Shown: piece by piece, positions 1-6,274 of the stretch
How positions within the stretch are numbered: the first letter of the stretch is position 1
How the letters are laid out: the number at the start of each line of letters is the position of its first letter
Source: Gemmatimonadaceae bacterium
GTDB lineage: Bacteria; Gemmatimonadota; Gemmatimonadetes; Gemmatimonadales; Gemmatimonadaceae
DNA: 9,182 nucleotides
NCBI GenBank assembly: GCA_025451425.1
Contig: JANWKK010000033.1
Span: 1-9,182 of the forward strand
Direction of reading: 5' to 3'
Notes under the pieces: model-generated
The model's database searches: none
Told to the model about the DNA's origin: nothing
What the model saw: the letters and a program-made list of their open reading frames with translations, nothing else
Translations under genes and position numbers: made by a program

Positions 1-467
1 ACGCCGAACGTTGGCCGGAGCTCGTGCGGCGCATCGCTTCCGAGGGGCATGGCGTCTGTAATCACGGCTATCATCACCGAAAGCTGCACCTCAAATCCCC
101 ACGCTACGTGCGGGACGATTTGCAACTTGGAACCAAGGCGATCGTAGGTGCGTGCGACATACGCCCGGCGTTTTTCCGGGCACCACACGGCTTTCGCAGT
201 CCGTGGGTGACCTACATCGCGCGCACACTCGGGCAACGCACGGTCGGCTGGGGACACGGGGTGTGGGATTCCGCGCGACCGGGCGTGGAGGTGATCGCCG
301 AGCGCACGGTGCGTGTCGCGAAACGGGGTACGATTTTGCTCTTGCACGACGGTGACGGATACGATCCTTTGGGGGATCGGATGCAGACGGCACGCGCGGT
401 GCCACTGATAATCGATCGGATTCGTGGAGCTGGGCTCGAGTTTACCACCCTCGACAAAGCCGCATGA
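1..467 (+). CDS. Polysaccharide deacetylase (NodB homology domain), 5'-truncated by the window edge
   Basis: This is the C-terminal part of a carbohydrate esterase family 4 enzyme, a metal-dependent hydrolase that removes N- or O-acetyl groups from glycans. The reading frame is open from base 3 (AERWPELVRRIA...) and runs straight into the family's typical 'GH-x-x-x-NH' region, so the start lies outside the window; a GTG at 24 is only an internal codon. Visible motifs are NHGYHH (bases 60-77, the metal-binding H-x3-H), FRAPHG (R-x-P motif, about 174-191) and ILLLHDGDG (about 333-359), whose His is the usual C-terminal active-site histidine. The first NodB motif with the catalytic Asp is missing because it lies upstream. 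The stop overlaps the next gene's start as ATGA, so the two are probably co-translated. The natural substrate cannot be read from the sequence; a surface glycan or lipid-linked sugar is an inference from the flippase-like neighbour. Confidence 0.9.
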   Translation, partial: AERWPELVRRIASEGHGVCNHGYHHRKLHLKSPRYVRDDLQLGTKAIVGACDIRPAFFRAPHGFRSPWVTYIARTLGQRTVGWGHGVWDSARPGVEVIAERTVRVAKRGTILLLHDGDGYDPLGDRMQTARAVPLIIDRIRGAGLEFTTLDKAA

Positions 468-1483
468 AACGACACCTGACGCGAGCGCTTCGGCTGACAA
501 TCACGGGGCTCATCCTCGTCATGCTGGTCGTGTTCGCGACGAAGGTGAACTGGCACTCGACGTGGGCGGCAATCGAGGATTCGTCGATCTCGATTCTGCT
601 CGCCGCGGCGCTGGTGAATCTGATCTCGCTCGCGTTGAAGGGCGTTCGCTGGTGGATCTTTCTTCGGCCAATCGGCGTGACGTCGTTGTGGCTCGCGTTA
701 CGGGCGACTTTCGCCGGCGCCGGCTTGAACAACGTGTTGGTCGCAAACAGCGGTGAAGCGGCACGTGTGATTTTCGTTTCCCGCGCGGCGCACGTGACGA
801 GCGCAAAGGTCCTTGCCACGCTCGCACTGGAGCGCTTGTTCGAGCTCATTGGCTATGTCGTTATGCTCGCGCTCGCCGTTTCTTTCCTGCCATTGCCCTC
901 CGTCCTCGAGCGCACAAGGCCATTTGCCTGGCTCGCGCTCGTCCTGATGGCCGGGATGCTCGTGTATCTGGTACGGCGTTCCGAGGGCCCCGAGCAGATG
1001 CTCGAGGCCACTGGCGATGGTTGGCGATCAAGAGCGCGTCAGTACACGCGCCGATTCGTGCACGCGATCTCGGGGATCTCGACCGGTCCGCGCTTCGGTA
1101 TCGCGCTCGCGCTTTCCGTCGGCATCTGGGCGCTCCAGGTCGCGACGTACGCGCTCACGGCCATTGCTGCACACTTCCCGTTGCCGCTCGTCGGCACGGT
1201 GGCGGCAATCCTCGCCGTGAACATCGGCTTCGCGATTCGCGCCACTCCGGGGAACGTTGGACTCTTCCAGATGCTCTACGCGGCGACGACGACGGCATTT
1301 GGCTTCGATCAAAACCAGGCCATCGCCGTGGCGTTCCTCATTCAGACGCAACAGATCTTGCCCGTGACGATCCTCGGCATCGCGCTCGCCCCGGAGTTCA
1401 TCTTCCAGAAGCGCCGCAAGGCGGCGCGCCACGACAACATCCTGCCTGACGAACCGGTGCTCGAGAAGCGAGCGGCAGGGTAA
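464..1483 (+). CDS. Flippase-like integral membrane protein (LPG synthase TM / UPF0104 family)
   Basis: A 339-residue polytopic inner-membrane protein of the lysylphosphatidylglycerol-synthase transmembrane family. Characterised relatives flip or modify lipids; many bacterial members sit in glycan and lipid clusters with unknown substrate. About seven to eight hydrophobic segments are visible, roughly at 10-26, 42-60, 76-94, 126-144, 153-170, 210-236, 240-258 and 285-310. Family hallmarks are the GVRWW after the second segment (60-64), N-x4-N-x-GE around 90-98, LERLFE (122-127) followed by a hydrophobic helix, and the RATPGNVGLFQ stretch (259-269) before the last helices. The MprF catalytic GNAT-like synthase domain is absent, so this is the membrane domain alone. 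The ATG at 464 overlaps the deacetylase stop in ATGA and has no obvious Shine-Dalgarno sequence, which fits translational coupling. The pairing suggests deacetylation and translocation of a lipid-linked sugar, an inference from context only. Confidence 0.87.
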   Translation: MKRHLTRALRLTITGLILVMLVVFATKVNWHSTWAAIEDSSISILLAAALVNLISLALKGVRWWIFLRPIGVTSLWLALRATFAGAGLNNVLVANSGEAARVIFVSRAAHVTSAKVLATLALERLFELIGYVVMLALAVSFLPLPSVLERTRPFAWLALVLMAGMLVYLVRRSEGPEQMLEATGDGWRSRARQYTRRFVHAISGISTGPRFGIALALSVGIWALQVATYALTAIAAHFPLPLVGTVAAILAVNIGFAIRATPGNVGLFQMLYAATTTAFGFDQNQAIAVAFLIQTQQILPVTILGIALAPEFIFQKRRKAARHDNILPDEPVLEKRAAG

Positions 1484-1504
1484 GCGGCGATTAGCAAATG
1501 TAAA

Positions 1505-1535
1505 ACAGGGGACGGGCCTCGCGCCCGTCCCCTGT
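1505..1535. terminator. Bidirectional intrinsic terminator between convergent genes
   Basis: A perfect 13-bp inverted repeat, ACAGGGGACGGGC (1505-1517) and its complement (1523-1535), is separated by a 5-nt loop. The plus strand has a short T-run (1539-1542) just after the stem, and the minus strand reads TTTT on the other side (complement of the A-run at 1502-1505). It lies between the stops of the flippase gene (1483) and the pal-like gene (1565), so it can end both transcripts. Confidence 0.85.
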
Positions 1536-1564
1536 GACTTTTGAGACGCGCGAGTGAGCACGCG

Positions 1565-2128
1565 TCAGGGCTTCATCGTGACGTCCCCTGCGGTAATCTT
1601 GAAGTCGTCGCGGCGATTCTGCTGCCAGCATCCCTCGTCGTTGGTGTTGCAGACCGAGTGCTCCTCGCCGTAGCTGATCACATCGATGCGCCCCGCGTCA
1701 ATGCCGCGATCGGTCAGGAAGCGCTTCGCTTGCGCCGCGCGCCGCATACCGAGTGCGATGTTGTACTCGGCCGAGCCGCGTTCGTCGGTGTTTCCTTCCA
1801 CGCGAATGCGGAGTGCCGGATTGTGAGAAAGAATGGGGACCTTGTTCTCCAACGCCGTGCGTTGATCGCCCCGGATCGCAGAGCTGTCGAAGTCGATGTA
1901 GACAGCCTGCGCGAGCGCGGACCGCGCCGCCGCTAAGTCACGATCTCGAGTCTCACCCGCGAGCACGGGTCCATCTCCGCCGCGGCGTGGTGCCTCGCTT
2001 CTCGGCGAGGCGTTTTGCGTCGCGCTCGGCTGCGACATCGGCGTCGGCGTCGTGTCCGGCGGCGCGTGGCTGCATGCGGCGATGACGAGGACGAGAGCAA
2101 CGGGCGCGGCGAGCTTGCTCGCGGGCAT
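1565..2128 (-). CDS. pal: Peptidoglycan-associated lipoprotein, Pal/OmpA family
   Basis: A 187-residue outer-membrane lipoprotein that anchors the outer membrane to peptidoglycan. The N-terminus has a basic start, a hydrophobic stretch and a lipobox ending LVIAAC, with the lipidated Cys at 19. Residues 20-60 are a Pro/Ser/Thr-rich linker. The OmpA-like domain runs from about 76 to 178: VYIDFDSSAI, then NTDERGSAEYN (113-123, with the Asp and Arg used to bind diaminopimelate), the RRAAQAKRFL helix (129-138) and the closing NRR (171-173). Two cysteines, C160 and C167, sit in the loop before NRR and could form a disulfide. AGGAG (complement of 2137-2141) lies 8 nt before the ATG, supporting this start. 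No tolB, tolQ/R or cpoB gene is next to it, unlike a standard tol-pal cluster, so it may be a second copy or an OmpA-family paralogue; the symbol is by homology only. Confidence 0.9.
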   Translation of the reverse strand: MPASKLAAPVALVLVIAACSHAPPDTTPTPMSQPSATQNASPRSEAPRRGGDGPVLAGETRDRDLAAARSALAQAVYIDFDSSAIRGDQRTALENKVPILSHNPALRIRVEGNTDERGSAEYNIALGMRRAAQAKRFLTDRGIDAGRIDVISYGEEHSVCNTNDEGCWQQNRRDDFKITAGDVTMKP

Positions 2129-2174
2129 GGTGGACGCTCCTGAGTGGGGGGTTGGCGGCGGGTGTCCGTTAACG

Positions 2175-2193
2175 TATTGGTGCCAATAGCACC
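2175..2193. promoter_or_regulatory. Overlapping palindromes upstream of pal (possible operator)
   Basis: In the divergent pal/lipoprotein spacer, TATTGG (2175-2180) and CCAATA (2183-2188) form one inverted repeat. GGTGC (2179-2183) and GCACC (2189-2193) form a second that overlaps it. A direct repeat CACCTG follows at 2190-2195 and 2205-2210. The cluster lies 47 to 82 bases upstream of the pal ATG, where a regulator could act on it. I could not assign a convincing -35/-10 pair, and the binding protein is unknown. Confidence 0.35.
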
Positions 2194-2238
2194 TGTACTT
2201 TACACACCTGAAGTGGTCCCAACGTCACGATGCTGCGG

Positions 2239-2274
2239 GCGGGATGCGGTTGCGGGATGCGGGATCGATCCCGC
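2239..2274. repeat. Short GC-rich tandem repeat ending in a 16-bp palindrome
   Basis: GCGGGATGCGG occurs at 2239-2249 and again at 2252-2262. A third, diverged copy overlaps it from 2259 as the perfect palindrome GCGGGATCGATCCCGC (2259-2274). The element lies 50-85 bases before the downstream lipoprotein ATG, within its likely leader, so it could form RNA structure or bind a regulator. It has no T-run and is not a standard terminator. Confidence 0.5.
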
Positions 2275-2323
2275 GCCCCAAATCTCGCAGCCCCTTGGCG
2301 CGAATCCTTCAGTACGCCTGCGC

Positions 2324-3040
2324 ATGCGCACCTTGGCGCTCATTGGATTCGCCGTCGTCAGTTCGGCGTGCGGACGGCACGTGCAGTTGCCTCCGGTCCC
2401 CGTCGCGCCACCAGGCGTCGCCGACTCTGTCGATTGGCAGCTTGCCCGCACGCTCGCCCCGGTCCTGTACGTGCAGCGCGACGAGCCCTTTCCGCTGCTG
2501 CGTGTCGTGGCGGTCGTTAACCCGGCGCGCCCGATCATCGCCTACCACCTGCTGTGGAGTCACGACGTCAACGGCCAATGGATGCCGTGGACCAAACCGA
2601 GCGATGAAGAAGAAGTTTGGGTCGGTTATGATCGTGAGACCGGCTCGGCGACGGAGCTCTGGACGTATTGGCACGGCACGATTCTGAGCACGGACTGGCG
2701 GGGAAAGGGCCAACCAGCCATCGACGTACAGTGGGGCAAGCATGGCTCGTTGCCGCATCGCGTCATCGAGAGCGACCTGCCTCGTACGAAAACACTCAAC
2801 GCATTCTACGTTGCCGAGTATGTCCTCCTGCCCGACATCTGGCTCGGCAAGATCGCGCACGGCGGTCCGTGGGGATTCTTTCATAGCTACGGCAGGTATC
2901 GCGAGTTCAGCCGAGTGACGCCGCTCGCGACACGCTTGGACGCGGTGTTGCACACCGAGGATGCGCGACCAGGGCTGCATGCCATATTCGGCACGATCTA
3001 CTCGAACAAGCGGTGGTGGCCAGGCGACTCGATTCGTTAG
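2324..3040 (+). CDS. Uncharacterised predicted lipoprotein, possibly distant Vps62/NPP1-like fold
   Basis: A 238-residue exported protein I do not recognise at family level. From the ATG at 2324 it starts MRTLALIGFAVVSSACG, a short lipoprotein-type signal with the candidate lipidated Cys at 16. The -3 position is Ser rather than Leu/Val/Ile, so the lipobox is imperfect. The frame is open back to 2144, but that extension is GC-rich leader without protein character and would bury the signal peptide. There is no clear Shine-Dalgarno sequence. The mature part is rich in Trp, Tyr and His: APVLYVQRDE near the start, a W-rich stretch with SDEEEVWVGYD, then a TELWTYWHG segment and VQWGKHGSLPH. The order 'acidic residues, aromatic strand, then x-x-HGS-x-P' vaguely recalls Vps62- and NPP1-related proteins with their 'SHAsYP' motif; this is a weak inference. 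Its last 62 bases overlap the following transporter gene in another frame, implying an operon. Confidence 0.75.
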   Translation: MRTLALIGFAVVSSACGRHVQLPPVPVAPPGVADSVDWQLARTLAPVLYVQRDEPFPLLRVVAVVNPARPIIAYHLLWSHDVNGQWMPWTKPSDEEEVWVGYDRETGSATELWTYWHGTILSTDWRGKGQPAIDVQWGKHGSLPHRVIESDLPRTKTLNAFYVAEYVLLPDIWLGKIAHGGPWGFFHSYGRYREFSRVTPLATRLDAVLHTEDARPGLHAIFGTIYSNKRWWPGDSIR

Positions 3041-4307
3041 CGGCGGCACTCGCACGCTCCTCATCTCCAGCTCGATCGGATCACTCGTTGAGTGGTACGA
3101 CTTCTTCGTCTTTGCGTCGGCCGCCGCACTCGTCTTCGACCGCGTGTTTTTTCCCGCCGTCGATCCGCGCAGCGGCGTGCTGCTCTCGCTCATGACCTAT
3201 GCCGTCGGCTTCGCGACGCGACCGTTAGGCGGTGTGGTCTTCGGCGTGCTCGGCGACCGCTATGGAAGAAAGCGCGTGCTCGTCTGGAGCCTCATGCTCA
3301 TGGGCGTCGCGACGATGGGCGTGGGCTTCGTCCCGGGCTACGTCAGAATCGGGATCCTCGCGCCCGCGCTGCTCGTGCTGCTCCGCCTCGTTCAGGGCTT
3401 CGCTGTGGGTGGCGAGGTTGGCGGCGCGCTGCTCCTCGTCACCGAAAGCTTGCCCGCACCGCGGCGCGGATACTGGGCCGCGTGGCCAATGACCGGTGGT
3501 CCAGCCGGCAACGTTCTTTCATCGATCGTGCTCGCATCACTCGGCCTGCTGGTCGGCGAGACCGCGTTCGTCGAGTGGGGATGGAGGGTCGCGTTTCTCG
3601 CGTCTGGACTCCTGATCGGCGTCGGTATCTGGATGCGAACGCGCGTCGCCGAGTCGCCACTCTATCGCGCGTACGCCGAGCGTCGCGCACAAGCGGCGGC
3701 GCCATCGATCTGGGCGGCACTGCTCTCGCACTGGCAATCGGTGCTCACCGTGCTATTGGTCAAGGCCGCCGAGAACGCGTTGTTCTATGTGTTCACGACA
3801 TTCTTCATCGTGTATGTCACGCGCGTGCTTCATCAGACGCGCACGCTCGCGCTGGAGGCGGCGGCGCTGGGGTCGATCGCGGACGTCATGGCAATCTTTG
3901 CCGCCGGCTCGCTGTCCGACCGCGTCGGCCGACGTCCGGTGACAATCGCGGGACTGATCGGTGCGGGAGTGTGGGCCTTCGCGTTGTTTCCCCTAACGAG
4001 TAGCGGTACCGCGGCAGCGATCGTGATTGCCGCGGTGATCGCCGGCACTTGCCATGGAGCAATCGTTGGGGGAATGTCCGCGTTCTTCGTCGAACTGTTT
4101 CCGACGAGCGCGCGATATACCGGTTTCTCGCTCGGCTATCAGATCGCGACGGTGTTCACTGGAGCACTGGCGCCGCTGATCGGCGTTGCGCTGCTCAATG
4201 CATATGGGTCGACCGTGCCGGTGTCGGTGTACGCCGCGGTGATGACAGCGCCGGGGCTGGTGGCGCTCGGTATGGCCGCAGAAACGCGAGGCCGCGATCT
4301 CGCGTAG
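2979..4307 (+). CDS. MHS-family major facilitator transporter (ProP/KgtP/ShiA-like)
   Basis: A 442-residue inner-membrane symporter of the metabolite:H+ symporter branch of the MFS, which imports organic acids or osmolytes with protons. The family signature SSSIGSLVEWYDFFVF (30-45) begins helix 1. GVLGDRYGRKR (89-99) is the classic MFS loop 2-3 motif, and GSLSDRVGRRPV is its copy in the second half. RLVQGFAVGGEVGGA (helix 4) and AESPLY, ending the first half, are also typical, and length is normal for the group. The substrate cannot be read from these motifs. The start is uncertain: the frame has ATG codons at 2961 and 2979, and no ATG, GTG or TTG between 2979 and the EWYDFF signature. I prefer 2979 because AGGG (2971-2974) sits just upstream, while at 2961 GAGG abuts the ATG. 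Either choice overlaps the preceding lipoprotein gene (62 or 80 bases), suggesting translational coupling. Confidence 0.9.
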   Translation: MPYSARSTRTSGGGQATRFVSGGTRTLLISSSIGSLVEWYDFFVFASAAALVFDRVFFPAVDPRSGVLLSLMTYAVGFATRPLGGVVFGVLGDRYGRKRVLVWSLMLMGVATMGVGFVPGYVRIGILAPALLVLLRLVQGFAVGGEVGGALLLVTESLPAPRRGYWAAWPMTGGPAGNVLSSIVLASLGLLVGETAFVEWGWRVAFLASGLLIGVGIWMRTRVAESPLYRAYAERRAQAAAPSIWAALLSHWQSVLTVLLVKAAENALFYVFTTFFIVYVTRVLHQTRTLALEAAALGSIADVMAIFAAGSLSDRVGRRPVTIAGLIGAGVWAFALFPLTSSGTAAAIVIAAVIAGTCHGAIVGGMSAFFVELFPTSARYTGFSLGYQIATVFTGALAPLIGVALLNAYGSTVPVSVYAAVMTAPGLVALGMAAETRGRDLA

Positions 4308-4426
4308 CCCCTAACGGGTGACGCTGGAGCGCACGGACAGTAATCGTCGAAAGCCCTCACTAGCGTTTTACGGCCTCCGCATGTAAGTGTCAGGAAGCCA
4401 ATCGATACTTCGACTCGGAGCGGCTC

Positions 4427-4810
4427 GTGCGCCCAACAGCCATCGCTCGCACGTACACAGTATCTCGGCCACCGCAGGCGGCGGAGATCCAGCTGAGGGA
4501 AACCTTTACTCTGTTGAAGGAGAAGACCGAGTTGATGCGGCGCCATGTGCTCGCCGTCGAGGAAGAGACGGCCGCGGCAATGGCAATGCGCGGCGACTTG
4601 ATCGAGGGATCACGGAAACCCACAGAGCCGTCCGACGCGTTATGGAGGGCGCTGCCGCGGATCGGCAGATCCCACCCGCACTGTCCGCAATGCCAGCTGT
4701 TGCTACAGGCCTTCCCACGCTCGACGAAAGTGCTGCTCACGTGCACGAACTGCGGTTTCGTCGCGAAGCCGCTCGAGGCGAGGCAGAACCGACCCGCGCT
4801 TACGCGTTAG
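4427..4810 (+). CDS. Small zinc-ribbon protein with helical N-terminal half
   Basis: A 127-residue hypothetical protein. The C-terminal third has two cysteine knuckles, CPQC (86-89) and CTNCG (106-110), 16 residues apart, which is the layout of a zinc ribbon. Residues about 17-60 are rich in Glu, Lys, Arg, Leu and Ala and should be helical, perhaps a short coiled coil. I preferred this frame over two overlapping open frames (4387-5010 plus, 4390-4746 minus) because only it has a coherent motif and a ribosome site: GGAG (4417-4420) lies 6 nt before the GTG start. An internal ATG at 4535 would keep the ribbon. The stop is 19 bases from the convergent MarR gene. Such proteins can bind nucleic acid or protein partners; no specific role can be assigned. 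Confidence 0.65.
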   Translation: MRPTAIARTYTVSRPPQAAEIQLRETFTLLKEKTELMRRHVLAVEEETAAAMAMRGDLIEGSRKPTEPSDALWRALPRIGRSHPHCPQCQLLLQAFPRSTKVLLTCTNCGFVAKPLEARQNRPALTR

Positions 4811-4829
4811 GCATTCTCGACTCTTACTG

Positions 4830-5369
4830 TCAGGGGCGTGCGCTCCTGCGTCTCCCTGGTTCCTGGAAGAGCATCGGCGAGTCGTCACACTTGAAGTCCG
4901 CCTCGCGGCCGAGGGCGCAAACCCCGAGGCGCAGCATGCGCACTTCTCTCGGCGAGAGGCGCGCAATAGCGCGCACGATCTCGGTCGTCGCCGTCTTCGG
5001 CGCGCGCTGAAGCACGCGTCGCCCCTTCTCCGTGAGCATCAGGACCACGCTCCTGCCATCGAGCTCCGCTCTGGCGCGGCGCACGAGTCCACGGCGCTCG
5101 AGACGGCTCAGCACGATCGACGCCGTGCTCTGATGCGTCATCGCGCGTGAGGCCAGCGCCGTTACCGAGAGGTTCGGTTCGGCGGCAATGGACTGGAGCA
5201 GAAAAAGCTGCGCGTTCGTGATACCAGTGCGCTGCTCGATCACGCGCGCGGTCTGGTTGAGCGCCGCGACGAGGCCCCGAACCGCCTGTAACGCTTTTCT
5301 CCCCTCGGCGTTCAATTCGACTCGTCCGGCACGGAGGACGCGAAGCGGGGTTCGCGACGAATTCGCCAT
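4830..5369 (-). CDS. MarR-family transcriptional regulator
   Basis: A 179-residue winged-helix repressor. MarR proteins bind palindromic operators as dimers and usually respond to phenolic ligands or oxidants. Helices at about 24-47 and 126-150 should form the dimer interface. The core helix-turn-helix is LSVTALASRAMTHQSTASIV (67-86), followed by LERRGLVRR (90-98) and the wing with D104-G105-R106 and LTEKGRRVL (112-120), all typical. The C-terminus after 155 is a longer tail than usual, with single cysteines at 151 and 161 whose role is unknown. The ATG at 5369 has only a weak ribosome site. It lies 50 bp downstream of the receiver gene on the same strand and could share its transcript from the promoter at 5867-5895. 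Targets may include that divergent promoter and hence the CLC operon, which is inference from position. Confidence 0.88.
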   Translation of the reverse strand: MANSSRTPLRVLRAGRVELNAEGRKALQAVRGLVAALNQTARVIEQRTGITNAQLFLLQSIAAEPNLSVTALASRAMTHQSTASIVLSRLERRGLVRRARAELDGRSVVLMLTEKGRRVLQRAPKTATTEIVRAIARLSPREVRMLRLGVCALGREADFKCDDSPMLFQEPGRRRSARP

Positions 5370-5419
5370 GCGGCAACGATCGCCACCCGATCACTGCATC
5401 GCAAGTGGCTCGCCCGGAG

Positions 5420-5785
5420 TCAGGGCGCGCGCGTCTCGAGCAAACGCTGAACGGACGCAACGACCGCGTCGGGTACCGCGGGCAAGACGATGGTCGAATC
5501 GACGCCGGCGGCACCCGCTTCATCGATTTCCCCCGCGAACACGTGCGTCGTTGCGTTTAGGATTTTGATATATCGCGTTTGCGGGTCACGTCGCAGCAAC
5601 TGCGTAACTGTCATGCCCGAGTCGGTCCGCGTCGGAAAATCCGTTATGACCAGAGAGCAATCACGCGCCGCGTCGACTACCTGATCCGGATCGCCGAGCT
5701 CGCAGACATCGTAGCCACTGCTGCGCAAGGCCGTCCCGAAGATGCTCCTGGTATCGTAGTCGGTGCTGACGACAAGGATTCTCAT
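5420..5785 (-). CDS. Stand-alone, degenerate CheY-like receiver domain protein
   Basis: A 121-residue single-domain response-regulator-like protein with no output domain. The fold order is clear: MRILVVS (strand 1), LVITD (45-49, strand 3), KILNATT (74-80, strand 4) and TIVLP (98-102, strand 5). D49 matches the phosphoacceptor and T79/T80 the switch Thr. Two normally conserved features are altered. The acidic pair after strand 1 is reduced to S7-T8-D9, and the near-invariant Lys before the last Pro is Leu (L101-P102). Phosphorylation chemistry may therefore be impaired or the protein may signal without phosphate. The frame is open upstream to 5968, but 5785 is chosen because AGAGAGG (complement of 5791-5797) lies 5 nt before this ATG and the domain begins there. 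The upstream extension overlaps the promoter and has no protein character. MarR follows 50 bp downstream. Confidence 0.85.
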   Translation of the reverse strand: MRILVVSTDYDTRSIFGTALRSSGYDVCELGDPDQVVDAARDCSLVITDFPTRTDSGMTVTQLLRRDPQTRYIKILNATTHVFAGEIDEAGAAGVDSTIVLPAVPDAVVASVQRLLETRAP

Positions 5786-5866
5786 TCCGCCCTCTCTCGG
5801 CTCGTCCCGCACGATACTGCGTCGTACACACGAGGAAAAGCAAAGTTTCCCTTGCGCGCGCTGCTC

Positions 5867-5895
5867 GGTATAGGCACGGATTGCATTGACGTCAA
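5867..5895 (-). promoter_or_regulatory. Sigma70-type promoter for the receiver (and perhaps MarR) genes
   Basis: On the minus strand a TTGACG -35 box (complement of 5890-5895) is followed after exactly 17 nt by TATACC (complement of 5867-5872). That is 5/6 and 4/6 agreement with consensus. Transcription would start near 5860, about 75 nt before the receiver ATG at 5785. Assignment is by consensus and spacing only. Confidence 0.55.
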
Positions 5896-5911
5896 CATAC
5901 ATGCAATGTTG
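5881..5911. promoter_or_regulatory. Nested inverted repeats over the divergent promoter (candidate operator)
   Basis: The perfect palindrome TTGACGTCAA (5886-5895) includes the -35 box of the minus-strand promoter and gives a TTGACG on the plus strand as well. Around it are TTGCAT (5881-5886) with ATGCAA (5901-5906), and CAACAT (5893-5898) with ATGTTG (5906-5911). A plus-strand -35 at 5886-5891 would have only a weak -10 near 5909-5915. The arrangement suits a dimeric regulator controlling both directions; the neighbouring MarR protein is the obvious candidate, by inference. Confidence 0.45.
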
Positions 5912-5988
5912 TAGAGGTAGGCGCCGATGCAAGGAACCGAACGCCGAGCATTGGTGAACGCTCGCCACCGGAGAACGGAGAGGCGGCC

Positions 5989-6264
5989 ATGATCCAGCTG
6001 ACGCATCATCTCACTTCGCGGACCCTGTTCATCGTCCGAGAGGGCATTTTGCTTCGGGGCACGATAGCTGGTGTCCTACTCACCGGCCTTTACGTCGTGG
6101 CCAACCTGCGGAACGGTACCTTTGCGTCGGGCTTCGCTCGCGCGTCGCTGATCGTCCTCCTCTGTTTCCTGGAGTGGACCGTCGGTGCCGGCTTGGTCAT
6201 TGGTAGCATTCTCTGGTCGAGGCGGCAGCAGGCAGCAAGACGCGCGTCGCTCCACTCGCGATGA
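5989..6264 (+). CDS. Small two-helix membrane protein upstream of CLC gene
   Basis: A 91-residue protein with two predicted membrane segments at about 24-40 (GTIAGVLLTGLYVVANL) and 53-76, the second ending in W-S-R-R-Q, and a basic C-terminal tail (R78, R79, R84, R85). It has no known motif that I recognise. The start is well supported: GGAGAGG (5977-5983) lies 5 nt before the ATG. It is the first gene after the divergent promoter region and its stop is 10 bp before the CLC start, so the two are probably one operon. It may be an accessory subunit or simply a co-expressed envelope protein; there is no direct evidence for either. Confidence 0.75.
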   Translation: MIQLTHHLTSRTLFIVREGILLRGTIAGVLLTGLYVVANLRNGTFASGFARASLIVLLCFLEWTVGAGLVIGSILWSRRQQAARRASLHSR

Positions 6265-6274
6265 CATTGCCTCG

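Noticed and set aside
464..1483. MprF-type lysyl-phosphatidylglycerol synthase
   Set aside because: Only the membrane flippase-like domain is present; the catalytic synthase domain is missing.
2144..2323. N-terminal extension of the lipoprotein frame from 2144
   Set aside because: It would place a 60-residue arginine/proline-rich leader before a clear signal peptide and spans the repeat and palindrome cluster.
3092..4003. A 303-residue arginine-rich plus-strand frame inside the MHS transporter gene
   Set aside because: It is a shadow frame of a well-recognised transporter, with biased composition and no motif.
4387..5010. A 207-residue plus-strand open frame
   Set aside because: It overlaps the zinc-ribbon gene and the MarR gene in other frames, is arginine/serine-rich and has no motif; it looks like a by-product of high GC.
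5786..5968. N-terminal extension of the receiver protein (open frame starting at 5968)
   Set aside because: It has no domain character, overlaps the promoter elements, and the internal ATG at 5785 has a good ribosome site exactly where the receiver fold begins.
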